The notes under the pieces were generated by a model that was not told the DNA's origin, made no database searches, and saw only the letters and a program-made list of their open reading frames with translations. Below are positions 11,977 to 24,239 of a stretch of 64,000 bases of DNA, piece by piece. The position numbers were made by a program, and so were the translations under genes. The stretch is from Buddleja alternifolia (taxonomy: Eukaryota; Streptophyta; Magnoliopsida; Lamiales; Scrophulariaceae): NCBI GenBank assembly GCA_019426215.1, contig CM033402.1, positions 1,922,001 to 1,986,000 on the forward strand, in the 5' to 3' direction. Position 1 is the first letter of the stretch. The number at the start of each line of letters is the position of its first letter.

Positions 11977-12662
11977 ATCAAATTGGGCAGCATAAATCAA
12001 ATACCGAGAATAACTATTGGATATATTGACTCTATTAAACTCGATCATTAGAAATCATTGAACGCAAATGAGTATAATCATACAATCCAATGGTGTATAA
12101 TAGTCCAGCGCAATGACTTTGGCCCATCTTTTGTATAATTGATTAGGATAAAAGCTAAAATTTTCAACTTTTCTTGCAAAAATGTCCAAAACATATTTTA
12201 GAAAGAAGGATCTAACAGTCTTCAAAATAGCGTATGGACTCCAAATGCAAATTTTAGCATTTCAAACGCTAGGCCAAACGCACCGAAACTCCAGCACATT
12301 AGAATCACACAAATCCGGCAAACGATCATGGGGAAGTAGGCTACCGTCACATTGTCAAACCAATTCCAACAAGACTGGACAATCCAGCTCATTGATCGAT
12401 CCACGTGTCGTCATCTCCATAACGAACTCTAGCCCCCACGGCCCACCCGTATATTAATACCCCATGCGCCCAAACACCATCTTCTCCTTCTTTTCTACGT
12501 TCTCCATTTCTATCACAAACACAACACAACTTTTTTCTTACCAAACATCAAACTATCATTATTTATTTATTTTATTTTATGTAAACTAGCAAAACATTGA
12601 GAAGATCGACTAAGACGAAGACGAAGACGAAGACGAAGACGAAGACGTATATCGGAGCGAAA
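11977..12662 (+). promoter_or_regulatory. upstream region and 5' UTR of the IAA14/16-type gene
   Basis: Contains a G-box CACGTG (12402-12407), a TATA-like TATATTAA (12450-12457) and a long 5' leader. The leader includes a (GACGAA)n hexanucleotide repeat at about 12614-12646, just before the ATG at 12663. The repeat is open in the same frame as the gene but has no ATG of its own, so it is taken as untranslated. Confidence 0.55.
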
Positions 12663-12925
12663 ATGGTTGATAATAGGCTGAGCTGCGAGGAGACTGAGCT
12701 GAGGCTAGGGTTACCTGGTGGAGGAGATAAAAGTAATTCCAATTATGGTAAACGAGGATATGAAGAAACTGTTGATTTGAAGCTTAATCTTTCTTCTAAG
12801 GATATGGCGATTCAAGATCAGATTGATTTGAAGGATAATAATTTGCACAAGGAGAAGAATCTTATGCCTAGTCCTTTGAAGCCTCCTGCTAAGTTAGTTC
12901 TCTCTCTCACTCTCTCTCTCTCTCA

Positions 12926-12962
<37 letters not shown>

Positions 12963-15900
12963 ACTGAGATAAACTGGATTTGTGATCGATTATTGGTATT
13001 CAACTGAAAAAAGAATGATCTTTCTATCAAAATTGCTTGGGGCTGAAAGACGAAAGAAGTTTCTCGATATTGGATTTGAGATCGTTTGTTAAAAACTCGT
13101 TTAAGCTTTGATTTATTAACGTATAAAAACAAGCTTGAATAATATTTTAAAGTATGTTCGATAAGTTTGAAGCTCGATTAATAAAACATGATAAAATATG
13201 TGCTAAAAAATCAAACTATGATCTTTTGTTAAAAACTCGTTCCAGAATTGGTTCATTAACATATCAAATCAAGGTTTAAGCAACATTTTGCAGCATGTGC
13301 GATAAGTTTGAATCTCGACTCGATTAGTAAAACATTTGCTAAAAAATTAAACTCATATTCGGCTCGATTAATCAAGTCAAACTCAAACACAAATTATGAA
13401 ACTCGATAATAATTCGAAAAAGTTTGAACGACTTGTTCGACTCGACTCGACTCATTTATATCCATAAAATTAACTGAGTATTGATATTGCTTTATGACAA
13501 ATAAATGGAAATTGGCTCAAATAATGTAAAGAACAGAGAGCTGCATTCAATACTTCTACTTCGGATTCACAAATTAGCAATCAAGTTAAAGAATTGTTGA
13601 AGTAGATATTGATGAAATGCAAATGCAGGGCACAGGTTGTAGGATGGCCGCCGGTCCGGTCTTTCAGGAAGAATGTTATGGCGGTTCAGAAGAACAGTGA
13701 CTCGGAGGAGGCGGAGAAAGGCGGTGGCGGCGGCTGCGCAGCCTTCGTGAAGGTGAGTGTGGACGGTGCACCGTATCTCCGGAAAGTTGACTTGAAGATG
13801 TACAAGACTTACCAAGAGCTTTCTAATGGCTTGGGCAAAATGTTCAGTTCCTTTACTATTGGTTAGTATATATATAATATTTAATGCCTTAACGGATTGA
13901 ATATATATTTGATTTAGTTCGAATTTCGTTGGGTCAACCGAATCGAATTGACGACCCAAATGGGTCAAACCAGAACTTATCAAAAGAGATTATAGACTGG
14001 ACTTGACGAAATCAAGCTGACTACGTACCTAATTGGATCGGATCAAGTCTAAATGTAGTTCAAAATAATTACTAGATATATGTGTAACTGCTTCGTAGAA
14101 TACGAGGCTGGATATGATTGGGATTATACTGGGTACGAAGTAAATTAAGAGTATTTATGTGAGAATTTAATGATGGTCCCCTCATAAATGAACAGGAAGG
14201 GGTATTTATAGTTGGAGTTTTGCGCTATTCATGATTTGACAATTGGGCCAGATGGGTTTGGACAGGTGTCACTCGTTTATTTGACCGAAGTTGTTCGGGT
14301 TGGCGGTTTGAGTCGGATCTTGGTCCGACCCATCTTCATTAGAAAAGCGCGGATCCTATGGAGTGTTGCGGGATAACCAAAATATCTAAGGGTATTTTGG
14401 TCTTTTGTCTCGATTATGAGATTTACACGTATCAATATCCATACATAAAATGCACAGTCCTAAGCTTATGTGCAATATTGATTTTTTATTTCGTATTTTA
14501 TTTTGTATGTAATGTGAGCAATATTTTTCTTATATTTACAAGTGAAGTAAGTTTTATATACATGACGTGTGTATATATGAAATAAAAATAAGATAAAAGA
14601 CTATTTTGAAATAGAGGATTTGACGTGTAAAATGGAGTGAATCCTAGGAGCTGTCAACATTTTGAATTTTGTATAATCACGATCACTGTGAATGGGAGAA
14701 CCCAAATTGATTCAACTATACTAGTAATTATGATTCTTTCGAGTCTCGAAAAAGTCCTAAAAATGACCCGTAAAATGCGTTTGTACTAGTTATTGGATAA
14801 ATAATTTGATGTTGTATTGTTGATTGAAGGTAAATGTGACTCTCAAGGAATGATGGACTTCATGAATGAGAGCAAGCTCATGGACCTTTTGAACGGTTCT
14901 GATTACGTTCCAACTTATGAAGACAAAGATGGGGATTGGATGCTTGTTGGCGATGTCCCTTGGGAGTAAGTATTTTCTTTAGGGAAAATTACACACATAC
15001 CCTTCATTTATTGTGTTATTACCAAAATACCCCTCATTTACTGAAAATTACGAACATATCCCTCATGTTAAGAATTTTTACAATATCATTTTCTGTGTGT
15101 TTAACAATTCTTACCATTTTACCCCTGTATACCTTTTTTTACAATTACACCCTCTATGCGTTCAACAATTCTTACAATTTTACTTCTATAAATCTTACAA
15201 ATAGACCCCTCAAAGAGTGTGTTGGTAATTTTCAATAAGTGAGTGGGTGTTTTGGTAATTACACAATAAATGAAGGGGTCTGCATGTAATTTTCCCTTTT
15301 TAAAAAACTTATTTGAACGTGAAAAAAATAACCAAATTCATCCAATCAATTATGGCAAGAATGTAATTAACATATATTCTAATTTTAGGATGTTTGTTGA
15401 ATCCTGCAAGCGCCTGCGCATAATGAAAGCAACAGAAGCAAAAGGGCTCGGTTAGTATTATTCACAACCTCTCTTTTTAATTTTTACTTACTTAGTACTA
15501 AATTACTTAAATCATTGGATTGGTCAATGTGTTAGTTAATTTGTAGAATATCAAAAACTGCAAAATCTACCACGTTGAATTGTGCTAAGCAAAGATGACT
15601 ATGGTTATAGATTTTTGTAAATTAGTATTGGTTACCTTTGACCAAATCAATCTTGAATTCGAATCCAATCCGTAAGAGATGTTGAACTAACTTAGATCCC
15701 TTTTAAGAAAGGGAAGAAAGAAAAGGGAGTTTGGGTTCTGATATGTCGTAAAATACCCCTATATAAAATCATTAAAATTCTCTCAGTATATTTGAATGTA
15801 AAGACCGACCCTTAATAATCTATATGGTCGACCTATTCAACTCTTTCAACCCATCTTTAGAGCAACATGAGTACTTATCAACAAGCGACAATAAGATACA

Positions 15901-16445
15901 AGAGATAACGCCATGTTTACGGATCAATATAAGGAAGCAAAGCATGCTCATACAGCTATAAATATCAGGGATGACAACGGATTCGGGTCCGCCCCGGGAC
16001 GCCTAGTCGCCATCCCTTGATAGTAAATATCACCTTTATACACCTCTTTAGTGTTATGCAAATGAATGATACCTACACTTTTACTACGTGTAGCCCATCA
16101 ACATGTGGATCTAAATAGACCCAAAATAGAACCTAGCCACAGGGTTTGACCCTGGTTAGAGTAATTCTATTTGGAGTTAACATCTCTGCCCTGGGATTTG
16201 TAATATGATCATATATTATTCATATATTCATATTTTGTGAGAAAACTTTCTATGCATACTTGTTTATGACTAGTTATTTTTCTTGTAAATAAATTACATA
16301 TGTAACATTATTGTTTTACATACACTGTACATTTACCATCCCGTACAAGTTGTAATAACAGTTTAACCAAATGGATTCGAATTTCGAACTTATTTTTGCC
16401 TTTGCAGCACCTAGAGCCATGGAGAAATGCAAGAACAGAAGCTAA
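12663..16445 (+). CDS. IAA14-like: Aux/IAA transcriptional repressor, IAA7/14/16/17-type
   Basis: Auxin-labile nuclear repressor that partners ARFs. Five exons: 12663-12892, 13629-13861, 14830-14965, 15389-15450 and 16408-16445. All junctions are GT-AG and the phases close to give 232 residues. Domains: EAR/domain [10 protein letters not shown] (residues 11-19), a second EAR-like LKLNL, a KR basic step, the degron [15 protein letters not shown] (from residue 78), then PB1 domains III/IV with [15 protein letters not shown] and [20 protein letters not shown]. It ends in EKCKNRS, typical of the IAA7/14/16/17 clade. Exon 3 has the clade motif [20 protein letters not shown] glycine run (KGGGGGC) lies between domains II and III. 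The introns hold repeats: CTCGACTCG units in intron 1 and a foldback MITE in intron 3. Confidence 0.95.
13060..13455. repeat. two units of the CTCGACTCGATTAG repeat in intron 1
   Basis: Two diverged units with AAAACTCGTT, AACATATCAAATCAAG, CTCGACTCGATTAGTAAA and a final CTCGACTCGACTCA. The family is the one at 2344-3290. It lies wholly inside intron 1 of the second Aux/IAA gene. Confidence 0.7.
14981..15297. mobile_element. foldback MITE in Aux/IAA intron 3
   Basis: Ends AGGGAAAATTACACACATAC and ATGTAATTTTCCCT, with inner arms GTGTTATTACCAAAA / TTTTGGTAATTACAC. Length is 317 bp. Related, more degraded copies lie near 31729-31957, 34000-34232 and 36068-36256. It is non-coding. Confidence 0.75.
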
Positions 16446-16995
16446 GAGATGATTGAAGTAAATGTCAACCACAACCTGCTCTTTCGATCTTTGGCGTCGT
16501 CGTTGTGGAGATGGATCGAGTAGGATGCTGGGTTGTTTTCGTCGTCTGTATTAATTATTTCTTTATTTAAATGTTTGCCTTTTGTAATATCAATAATTAA
16601 TGTGGGAATTTTTAAGAAACAAATTACTCCTAATTGTGCCTTAATAATGCTTATCAGATGCCTGTATTTCTGTAGCATTACTTTAATTTGTCAATTCTTG
16701 TGGAGTTCCTTACTTTTCCCCCCCTAGTTGTGGAATTCTTTACTTGCCTGCATCTTCTATTATGAAGCAATAATAAGAAAGAAACTGAATTATTGTATGT
16801 GAAAGGAGTCCATTTAGATCTTTCGTCTGGTATTCAATATGAGGGCTACATGTAGATTTTATTTTTTTAAAATTAATACAAGTGACGTGGATTATATATA
16901 TATATATGTATGTACATTTGCGCTTATATGAAATAAACACTAGATGAAACATTATTAAAAAGTATGTGATGAGTGTACAAACATTTGGTTAGGAT
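16446..16995. other. 3' flank of the Aux/IAA gene; start of duplicated spacer
   Basis: 3' UTR-like sequence followed by AT-rich spacer. From about 16925, AACACTAGATGAAACATTAT matches 25146-25220 (AATACTAGATGAAACATTAT), so this is the left edge of the segment duplicated with the UTP18 upstream region. Confidence 0.6.
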
Positions 16996-17945
16996 TGTTG
17001 TGATTCGGTCTCGCAGATAAAAAATTTGATCCGAATCACACCGAGAATCGAATCCGGAGATATTCATGATATTGGTGATAAACACGATGGGAACAAATTA
17101 TGGTAGAGAGTAATCGAATTACATCTTGACAACAAAATTCTGAATATCTGTAGCAGCCCCAGAGTTCTGCCTCCAGATAATCACGCTGAAGAAAAATTCT
17201 CTGAGAAAAACTCTGATCTCCTCCCGACAACAATGGCAGCGGTGGCTAGTTGGAGAGAGAGAGAGACAGGGAATTTTCTTTTCTATTGCTCTAGGTTCCG
17301 TTTTGGCTCTCAGTCAGATTCTGAAATAATGACTTATGTGTGTAAAATACTGACACTAACTGAATACTTATTCTCTAAGCAGAATCCCTAGGTGTTACAG
17401 AGAGGGGCGGCCGCTAGGCCTATTGCAGATGGGCTTCCGGGCTTTGTTCCATCTTAACCCATGTGTAATTAATTAAATTCAAATCCAATTCAATTGACAA
17501 TTAATTAATTACCTTAATCTAATTAAAATTAATCAAATTAATTCAATTCAACTTATAAATTAATTTTCCAATTAATTTAACTTATAAATTAATATGATTT
17601 AATTAATTAATTTAATCAAATTTAATATCTTAAATAAAATCATGCCATCGATTTTGTCAGTCAATTCACATCTAACGTGATTTTACCAAAATACCCTTAG
17701 CATGGAAATATTCCTTTTCTTCACATAACTCGATTCTTTAGGCTTGATTCAATTGGCAATTGGAGGATTCCAAAGGATAAGGTTGTCACCTAGCCAACAC
17801 CGTGGAACCAAATCGTAACCCAATTGAATTCGAGATGAACATGTCATCACGAACCTTGATTACGACTACTATATGTGCATAAATTTTTCACCGATGTGAC
17901 ACGATCAAGTAAGAGTCATGGTATGTCAAACTCATATAACTTGAT
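16996..17945 (-). mobile_element. solo-LTR-like sequence, minus orientation
   Basis: Read on the minus strand it ends ...CCGAATCACAACA, a copia-style LTR 3' end. It contains TTGGCTAGGTGACAACC, CCTTTGGAATCCTCCAATTG and long TTAATTAATT-rich stretches that align with the plus-orientation LTR at 18171-19631. There are no coding domains and no primer-binding site. The Ty1/copia assignment is an inference from the terminal sequence; the inner boundary is approximate. Confidence 0.55.
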
Positions 17946-17951
17946 GTTGTA

Positions 17952-18170
17952 CTCTAGGGGTGTACACGGTGGGGTTCGGGCTGTTTTTCAAAAAAAATTA
18001 ACCCGACCCGACATGTGCGGGTTGACAAAATATCAAACCGAAAATGCATAATTATTTTTTCAAACCGAGTGGTTCGGGTCGGTCGGATTTAATGTTTTAG
18101 CGGGCGGGTTGACGGGTTATCAAATTATAGTTATAATTTTTACAACTTAATTTTAGTTATAACTAGTAAG
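17952..18170. mobile_element. fragment with AGGGGTGTACACGG terminus
   Basis: Starts AGGGGTGTACACGGTGGGG and continues with GGTTCGGGTCGG and GGGCGGGTTGACGGG, a compositionally distinctive repeat. Only one end is clear. It separates the two inverted LTRs. Confidence 0.4.
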
Positions 18171-19631
18171 TAAGAAATTAATACAGAACAAGGACTCATT
18201 ATGCTTAGCTCATAATGAGTTTGATCCTTATTCTCTAAATAAGGTTCGCAAGTCCAAGAAAGTATTTGACTGGACATCAATACAGAACAAGGACTTGCAT
18301 GATATAATTTCGACAGAGAAAGTGCCAGACGAACACTATGGGAATGATAGTGAGAACTTATGTCATGGACGTATAAGTTGGACTATTCTGTTCGAACACG
18401 GCTCGCATCAGCTTAATCACATGGGTATTCACTCACTGATAGTCAATGATGAAACTGATAAGTTGTGATAGGTACGCGTGAACCTTAGACCTGAGGAATC
18501 GAGTTGAAGATGTACTTGTGACATCAAGTCTGTCATTGGAGTAGTTAGATCCAAATCACCCTTTGGTGGGATCGACCTCGAAGTGCGACTTGATGGGCAA
18601 GTAGGATTTTTAACTGATTAGCAAAATGAGATTTATTCTCCCATAAGTGAATGAGCTAAATATCCTATGCAGTCATGAATGAGTGAGGTTAAAAGTCTTT
18701 GGCCAAAGCATTAAATGACCTCAACTCATTATGAGCTAAGCATATGGTCAAGTCATGTGAGTTTGACTAAAACCACGACTCTCACTCGACTGAGATATAA
18801 GAATAAAAGGTTTATACTCGTACGGTATTCACATCGTATATTGTTTGGAATGATCCTATTCATTCATTCTCAATTGGGATACGATGTGAGCCACGTGACT
18901 GGCTAGGTGTTACTCACATCCTTTTGGTTTCCTCCTAATTGTCTTTTGAAACGAACCTAAAGAGTCGCGCTTAAAAGAAGTGCAAAAGGAAAATCATGGA
19001 AAAGACTTGAGAGAATTTTCGGTGGATATCGAGATTAATTAATTAATCATTTGATGATTTTATTAATTAATTAAGTTAATGAATTAATTAATTCCTTAGA
19101 GGAATTTAGTTATAAAATTAATATGGATTTAATTGATTATTTAATTAATTAATTTATTGGATATATAATATTAATTATTTAATTGATTATATAAGCATAA
19201 TAGGGCTAAAGCCCGATGGCTTTAAAAGCCATAAAATGAGCATCCATATTAATTTAGCTTAGGTTATTGTTTCATTGTAGCATAAATATACTACTTAGAG
19301 AAAATTAACCTAAGTGAAGAATTAACACAAACTTTCTCTCCAAGTAAAAAATACTCCATCCTCTCTCTCTCTCTCTCTCTCTCTCTAGCCGTCTCCCTCA
19401 AGAGAAAAAGAAGAAGAAAATTTTCGTTTTTGACTCCGGTGTGGCAATTTAGAGACAGCAATGAATTTGCTGTTCAAGAAGGGATTGCAAAGCTGGTTCA
19501 GAATTCAACATACGCGAGAACGGTAATTGAATTCGAAACCCAATTTAAATACAAGAAATAGAGATGAGCCACTGGGATTTAAATATATTCTTCCGCTGCG
19601 TTATTTGATTTTATGCAATTTTTTCCCAACA
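18171..19631 (+). mobile_element. solo-LTR-like sequence, plus orientation
   Basis: Ends CTTCCGCTGCG...TTTTTTCCCAACA (19631), the usual form of copia LTR 3' ends. It contains CTGGCTAGGTGTTACTCAC and CTTTTGGTTTCCTCCTAATTG, matching the minus-strand LTR to its left, TTAATTAATT-rich stretches and a (CT)n tract at about 19360-19386. No internal domain follows: MITE sequence begins directly at 19632. The left boundary is approximate. Confidence 0.55.
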
Positions 19632-20007
19632 ATTTTGGTGAGAATTATTGGTAAAAAATTTATGGGGACACGTGCATATTTGATAAGATTGTGTTTGGTT
19701 TTATTTTGAGAGTTGAGTTTTTTGATGAGATAGTGTTTGATTTTGTTTCCAAATGGAACAAGAGTTACTGTAACAGTCAAATTATGAAATTTTTGTCTGT
19801 TAATAATTAATTAATTACTGAAAGTTAAGAGAGGGGAGAGACAAAAGTAGGGAACAATACTTAGGTCGTAAATTTTTAAATAAATAATCATTGTATTTTT
19901 TTGTACAAAAAAATAAACATATTTTTGGACCAAAATTGTGTTAACCAAACACAATTGGGCCAAAATTTTGGACCAAATTGGGTTTGGAAACATATCCAAA
20001 CATAGCC
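19632..20007. mobile_element. hAT-like MITE, upstream copy (left end lost)
   Basis: Matches 25475-25826 closely, ending CCAAACATAGCC where the downstream copy ends CCAAATATATCC. The left terminal repeat has been replaced by the LTR end at 19631, so this copy is truncated. It is part of the duplicated UTP18 upstream block. Confidence 0.65.
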
Positions 20008-20159
20008 TATGTTTTTTACGTAATATTTCAAAATATTGTCTCAACTAATAAAGATCTTAAATTAAAAAAATTACTCTGCACACGCGACTTCTCATTTCTT
20101 TTGATTAGAATTTACATTTCCTAATTAATTTTTTAATTTTTGAATGGAACTTTTTTTTT

Positions 20160-20400
20160 TAAATCTAACCGAAACCGATTAATTCAATTCGATTTTTGTT
20201 TTTAATTCTACACAAAGGGGATGCCCTTACCCAACAAATTCGGGCCAATAATTTTTTAATTATTGGTCACATTGACCCTATAAAACTCCAAATAAGGATA
20301 AAAAAGTTATAACTTGTGACAACTTGAATTTGAACTCAGGACCTCCCACATAAAAGTGAAAGCTGATACTTCAATTCGGTTTGATTTTAACCGAGTGCGG
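20160..20400 (-). mobile_element. SINE-like repeat, upstream copy
   Basis: On the minus strand it reads GTGGGAGGTCCTGAGTTCAA, a box B-like core, followed by CACAAGTTATAAC and an A-rich end near 20151-20160. Related copies are at 25970-26217 (its duplicate) and 36668-36860 (plus strand). Confidence 0.5.
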
Positions 20401-20579
20401 CCACACAGCATTACTATTATTGGGTAGCCACTACCCAATTTAAATTAAACCAACCTTTAATTAAAAGAAAAAAGAAGGAAAAAAGGTAAAAAATGGTCCA
20501 AAAGGCCCATCCCCATTTATGGAGCCCATAAACCAAACAAATGGCAAAAAGCCCATTTGTTAAAGAATTGAGATAAACC

Positions 20580-21085
20580 CCCCTCTCTGCATTACAACTT
20601 GGACATGCAAAACCCTAATTCCTCCCTAAATCTGTCCCTCTTTCCGCCGATGAGAAAAAGCTGCGACGCCGGTAAAGCTTTTTCGTCTTGATTTTTATGC
20701 TATATTATTGTTTTCAGTTACAAAATTTGGTGTTGTACTTTCTAAATTGTAGTTTTTGATGATATTGCTTTGATTCTTAATTTACTCGTTATAAGATGAT
20801 TCTGTGTAAATTTGCTCGGTTTGTTATTTGTTTGTGTTTCAATCGAATGAGCTTCTTTATATATATATATATATATATATATATTATCAACATTTAACAG
20901 GCATGTAGATTTTTGTATTTCATTTTTAGACAGTAGTTCAATAATAATGCATCGATAATCGATAAGTTTTACGCGTTGATATCCGCTAATGATTTGTGTT
21001 CTCATTTGATTTGGTTGGGTTAGTTGGTGCATTATAGAAGATGAGCTTGATCTCTCAAAATGCTATATCTAAGGAGACAGTCTAG
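20580..21085 (+). pseudogene. truncated duplicate of UTP18 5' region
   Basis: Matches 26640-27144: 5' UTR with CTGCG.CGCCGGTAAAGC (intron donor), the same leader intron, the GCATTATAGAAG acceptor, then ATG at 21041 with codons for MSLISQNAI. An in-frame TAG at 21083-21085 replaces the AAG of the intact gene. After about 20 codons homology to UTP18 stops and hAT sequence begins in the same frame. The leader intron contains a long (AT)n tract not seen in the intact copy. Confidence 0.85.
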
Positions 21086-22908
21086 AAGAAAAAGAAGGAG
21101 AATCATATTCGTTTAAGTACCTCTATTGATGTTGCTAGATTGTTGTTACACCAAGAACTAGCCTTTCATGGTCATGATGAGTCAGATGAATATAGTAACA
21201 AAGGAAATTTTAAAATATTATTGGATTACACAGCTGATCAAAGTGACATTGCACGCAAAGTTGTTCTTAAGAATGCTCCAAAAATTAATAAATTGAATTC
21301 ACCATCTATTCAGAAAGATATTGTTCATTACTTTGCACAAGAAGTTGTGAAATATATTCTTGATGAAATTGGTGATGATGTGTTTGCTTTGTTAGTTGAT
21401 GAGTTAAGTGATATATCTAATAAGGAACAAATGGTTGTGGTTTTGCGTTATGTGGATAAGTATAGAGAAGTAAAAGAGAGAATTGTTGCTCTTGTTCATG
21501 TAGCTGAGACATCTTTTTCATATTTTAAATCTGTCATTGATTCTTTATTTGCTGAACTTGGTTTGAGTTTGAAAAAAGTTAAAGGTCAAGGATATGATGG
21601 AGCAAATAATATGCGGGGTGAGTTTAATAGTTTGAGGGCTTTGATCACGAGAGAGAATAATTATGCATACTATGTACATTATTTTGCTCAACAACTTCAA
21701 TTAGTTGTTGTGGTTGATGCAAGGAAACATGTTGGTGTTGGAAACTTTTTTGATATGATTGGTGTTTTGTTGAATGTGGTTGATAGTTCTTGTAAAAGAA
21801 AGGACATGATTCGAGAAAGCCACTTAGAAAAAGTGCAAAAAGCAATAGGTAGTGGTGAGATTGAAACAGGAACAGAGTTAAATCAAGAGCTAACTCTTCA
21901 AAGACCTGGAGATACACGATGGAGTTCTCATTATAAGACACTTTTGGATGTGGCTGAAATGTATTCATCTATTCTTGATGTGCTTAAGTATGTTGAAAAT
22001 GAAGGCAAAGATGATTCTAAAAGAAGTAAAGCACATGGTCTTCAAGTGTACTTTCAATCTTTTGATTTTGTGTTTTATCTTCATTTGATGATGCACATAT
22101 TGGGATTTACAATGTCTTTGTCAATGACTTCACAAAGGAGAGATCAAGATATTTTGGAAGCTATGTTAATGGTGGGTTCAGTCAAACTACAGTTGTAAAA
22201 GTTTAGAGAAGATGGATGAGATTTTCTTTTAGCGAAAGTATCTTCTTTTTGTGAAAAGAATGATGTTCCAATGTTGAGGATGAAAGATGATTTTGTTAAT
22301 CCTAAAGGGCAACGTCAAAGGACTAATGTTTCTAATTTGCATCATTATTTGGTAAATTGTTTTTACACTATTGTGAATTTACAGCTTCAGGAGTTCAATG
22401 ATCGGTTCAATGAGGTAAACATTGAGTTGCTCACTTGTATAGCTTCTTTAAATCCAAAAAATTTATTTCAAGCATTTTCTCAATCAAAGTTGATGAGATT
22501 GAGTGAGTTCTGCCCAGATGATTTTAGTTTTGTGGATCAAGGTAGTCTTGAGCATTAATTTGTTCTCTACGTTGATAATGTGAGACACGGTGAAAAACTT
22601 GCTAACTTGGAGAGCATTGATGATCTTGCTAAAGCTATGGTGAAGACAAGGAAACATCTATCATATCCATTGGTCTACCGATTGTTGAAGCTAGCATTGT
22701 CTTACCCGTCGCAACTGCAACGGTTGAGAGGTGTTTTTCTTCTATGAAATTCTTGAAAAATATTTTTGTCAATCGTATTAGTGATTCTTTTTTGAGTGAT
22801 TGTGTAATTTGTTACGTAGAAAAAGATGTACTTGAGTATATGACTAATGATGTTATAATTGATCGCTTTCCGAAGATGAAACTCGTAGACTACAGTTGTA
22901 AAATATAA
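21086..22908 (+). pseudogene. hAT-family transposase (DUF4371/TTF type), decayed
   Basis: Encodes the central and C-terminal parts of the plant hAT transposase group annotated as TTF-type or zinc-finger MYM-like proteins. Visible: LLLHQELAFHGHDES near the start, the DUF4371-like catalytic region (LLVDELSDISNKEQM, KGQGYDGANNMRG, GDTRWSSHYKTL) and the hAT dimerisation end (LPVATATVERCFSSMKFLKN near 22700-22760, after a one-base frame break). Lesions: TAA at 22196, TGA at 22217, TAA at 22556 and a one-base deletion near 22706. The N-terminal zinc finger and the 5' terminal repeat are absent: the frame joins UTP18 codons directly. The 3' end resembles a hAT terminus near 23018 (GATCCGCCACTG). Confidence 0.88.
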
Positions 22909-23456
22909 TTTACTAATTATTGTTGATCATTTTGTGTTAAAAATATTGTTTATATTTATTTTTTATTTTGTTCGGTAAATTGTGCCCCCACTGATCCAAA
23001 TTTCTAGATCCGCCACTGATTACATATATATATATATATATATAGGGTCAAGATCTAATACACACCCTATTTTAGATAAGATATAAGATCCAATCTACAC
23101 TATTGGATTCATTAAATCCAACAGTCCAAAAAAAATCAAAAAACATGTGGGAAAATTGATTCTAATTGGATCAGGGGTATAATAGTCACATGATGTCATG
23201 TTTTAGAGCCCACAAACCCACATTTCTGAGCATCCCACCTCCTCCGCCGCTTCTGCTGCCCATCCCTCTGCTGCCGTTCCCGAATGACCTCCGCATGTTC
23301 TTATCTATACTGTAGTATGTGTAATAGATAATTAGATATAGTTTCTGTTTATATATGTGCTGTCCACTTAGAGTTTTTAGGCAAAATTTTGTATGCATTC
23401 GAGATGGGATTTTATGGATGTGGATAAATTGGACAGTGGAATTTCTCAATCTTTTT

Positions 23457-23742
23457 CCAATTTTTCTAATATTATAAAGGGCAAATTAGTATTTAGAGAA
23501 TAAGAAGATTTTAAATTTATAAAGACATAATAATTATACAGTATTTTATAAGCGATTATACAATATGTTATAACACATTATACAGTATATTATAACTCAT
23601 TATATAATATGTGTTTATAACATATTAAAAATATTCAGTTATACAATATCTTATAAGCTATTATACAATATCTTATAAGTTATTATACAATATGTTATAA
23701 CACATTATACACTATATTATAACACATTATCCAGTAAAAGAG
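23457..23742. repeat. AT-rich minisatellite, block 1
   Basis: About a dozen units near 22 bp, typified by TTATACAGTATNTTATAACTCA, preceded by GAATAAGAAGATTTTAAATT. Block 2 at 24240-24570 has the same leader and unit. Confidence 0.8.
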
Positions 23743-23990
23743 ACCACACTATTCTTCCATCTCCAGTGTGCAGTGCGAAAAGTTTTCCTGCTCGAGTAAG
23801 TACTATGAGAAGTTTCCTGAACCCATTGCGGTCCTGTGTCAACATACTTTTCTCAGAGCTTTGCAGCCTCATTTTCAGTATGGCTGCCACATCATCAGGG
23901 GTTGCTATCATTAGATTTCCCTTGAGCTTCAATAGAGCAAACAAACAGTCAAACACTGCTATACTTCATCAATGATCACGATAACAAAGA
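23717..23990 (-). pseudogene. EMC1 (ER membrane complex subunit 1) fragment
   Basis: Minus-strand frame with LKLKGNLMIATPDDVAAI, SSEKSM and GFRKLLIVLTRAGKLFALHT, followed by GDGRIVWSLLL. I recognise this as the luminal beta-propeller region of plant EMC1, a subunit of the ER complex that inserts transmembrane proteins. Only about 75-80 codons are present, with no start, neighbouring exons or stop context. It is a captured fragment and not a gene. The assignment is from memory of the family. Confidence 0.72.
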
Positions 23991-24239
23991 GAGATGAACA
24001 GATGCAACATCACATAAAAATTCCCATCGATTTTATAAGCCAAATTTGCTTTTTCGACTTCAATGCAAATATTATATAGAAAAGGCCTCAAGGAGAGTAG
24101 CAAATACAGTGACAGTGTGAACTCTTTTACCCATTAGATAAAAGAGAATGTAGAATCCTTGTTATGAGTGCTTTTTAAGAAAATTTGGGACTAATATCAA
24201 ATACTATGGCAAAGGACAACTACTTAAAGAGGGGACATC

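Noticed and set aside
12597..12662. N-terminal extension of the IAA14/16-type gene through the (GACGAA)n repeat
   Set aside because: The frame is open but has no ATG. The first ATG at 12663 gives the normal N-terminus for the clade.
21041..21085. A short upstream peptide gene (14 codons) at the truncated UTP18 copy
   Set aside because: It is the start of UTP18 ended by a point mutation, not an independent ORF.
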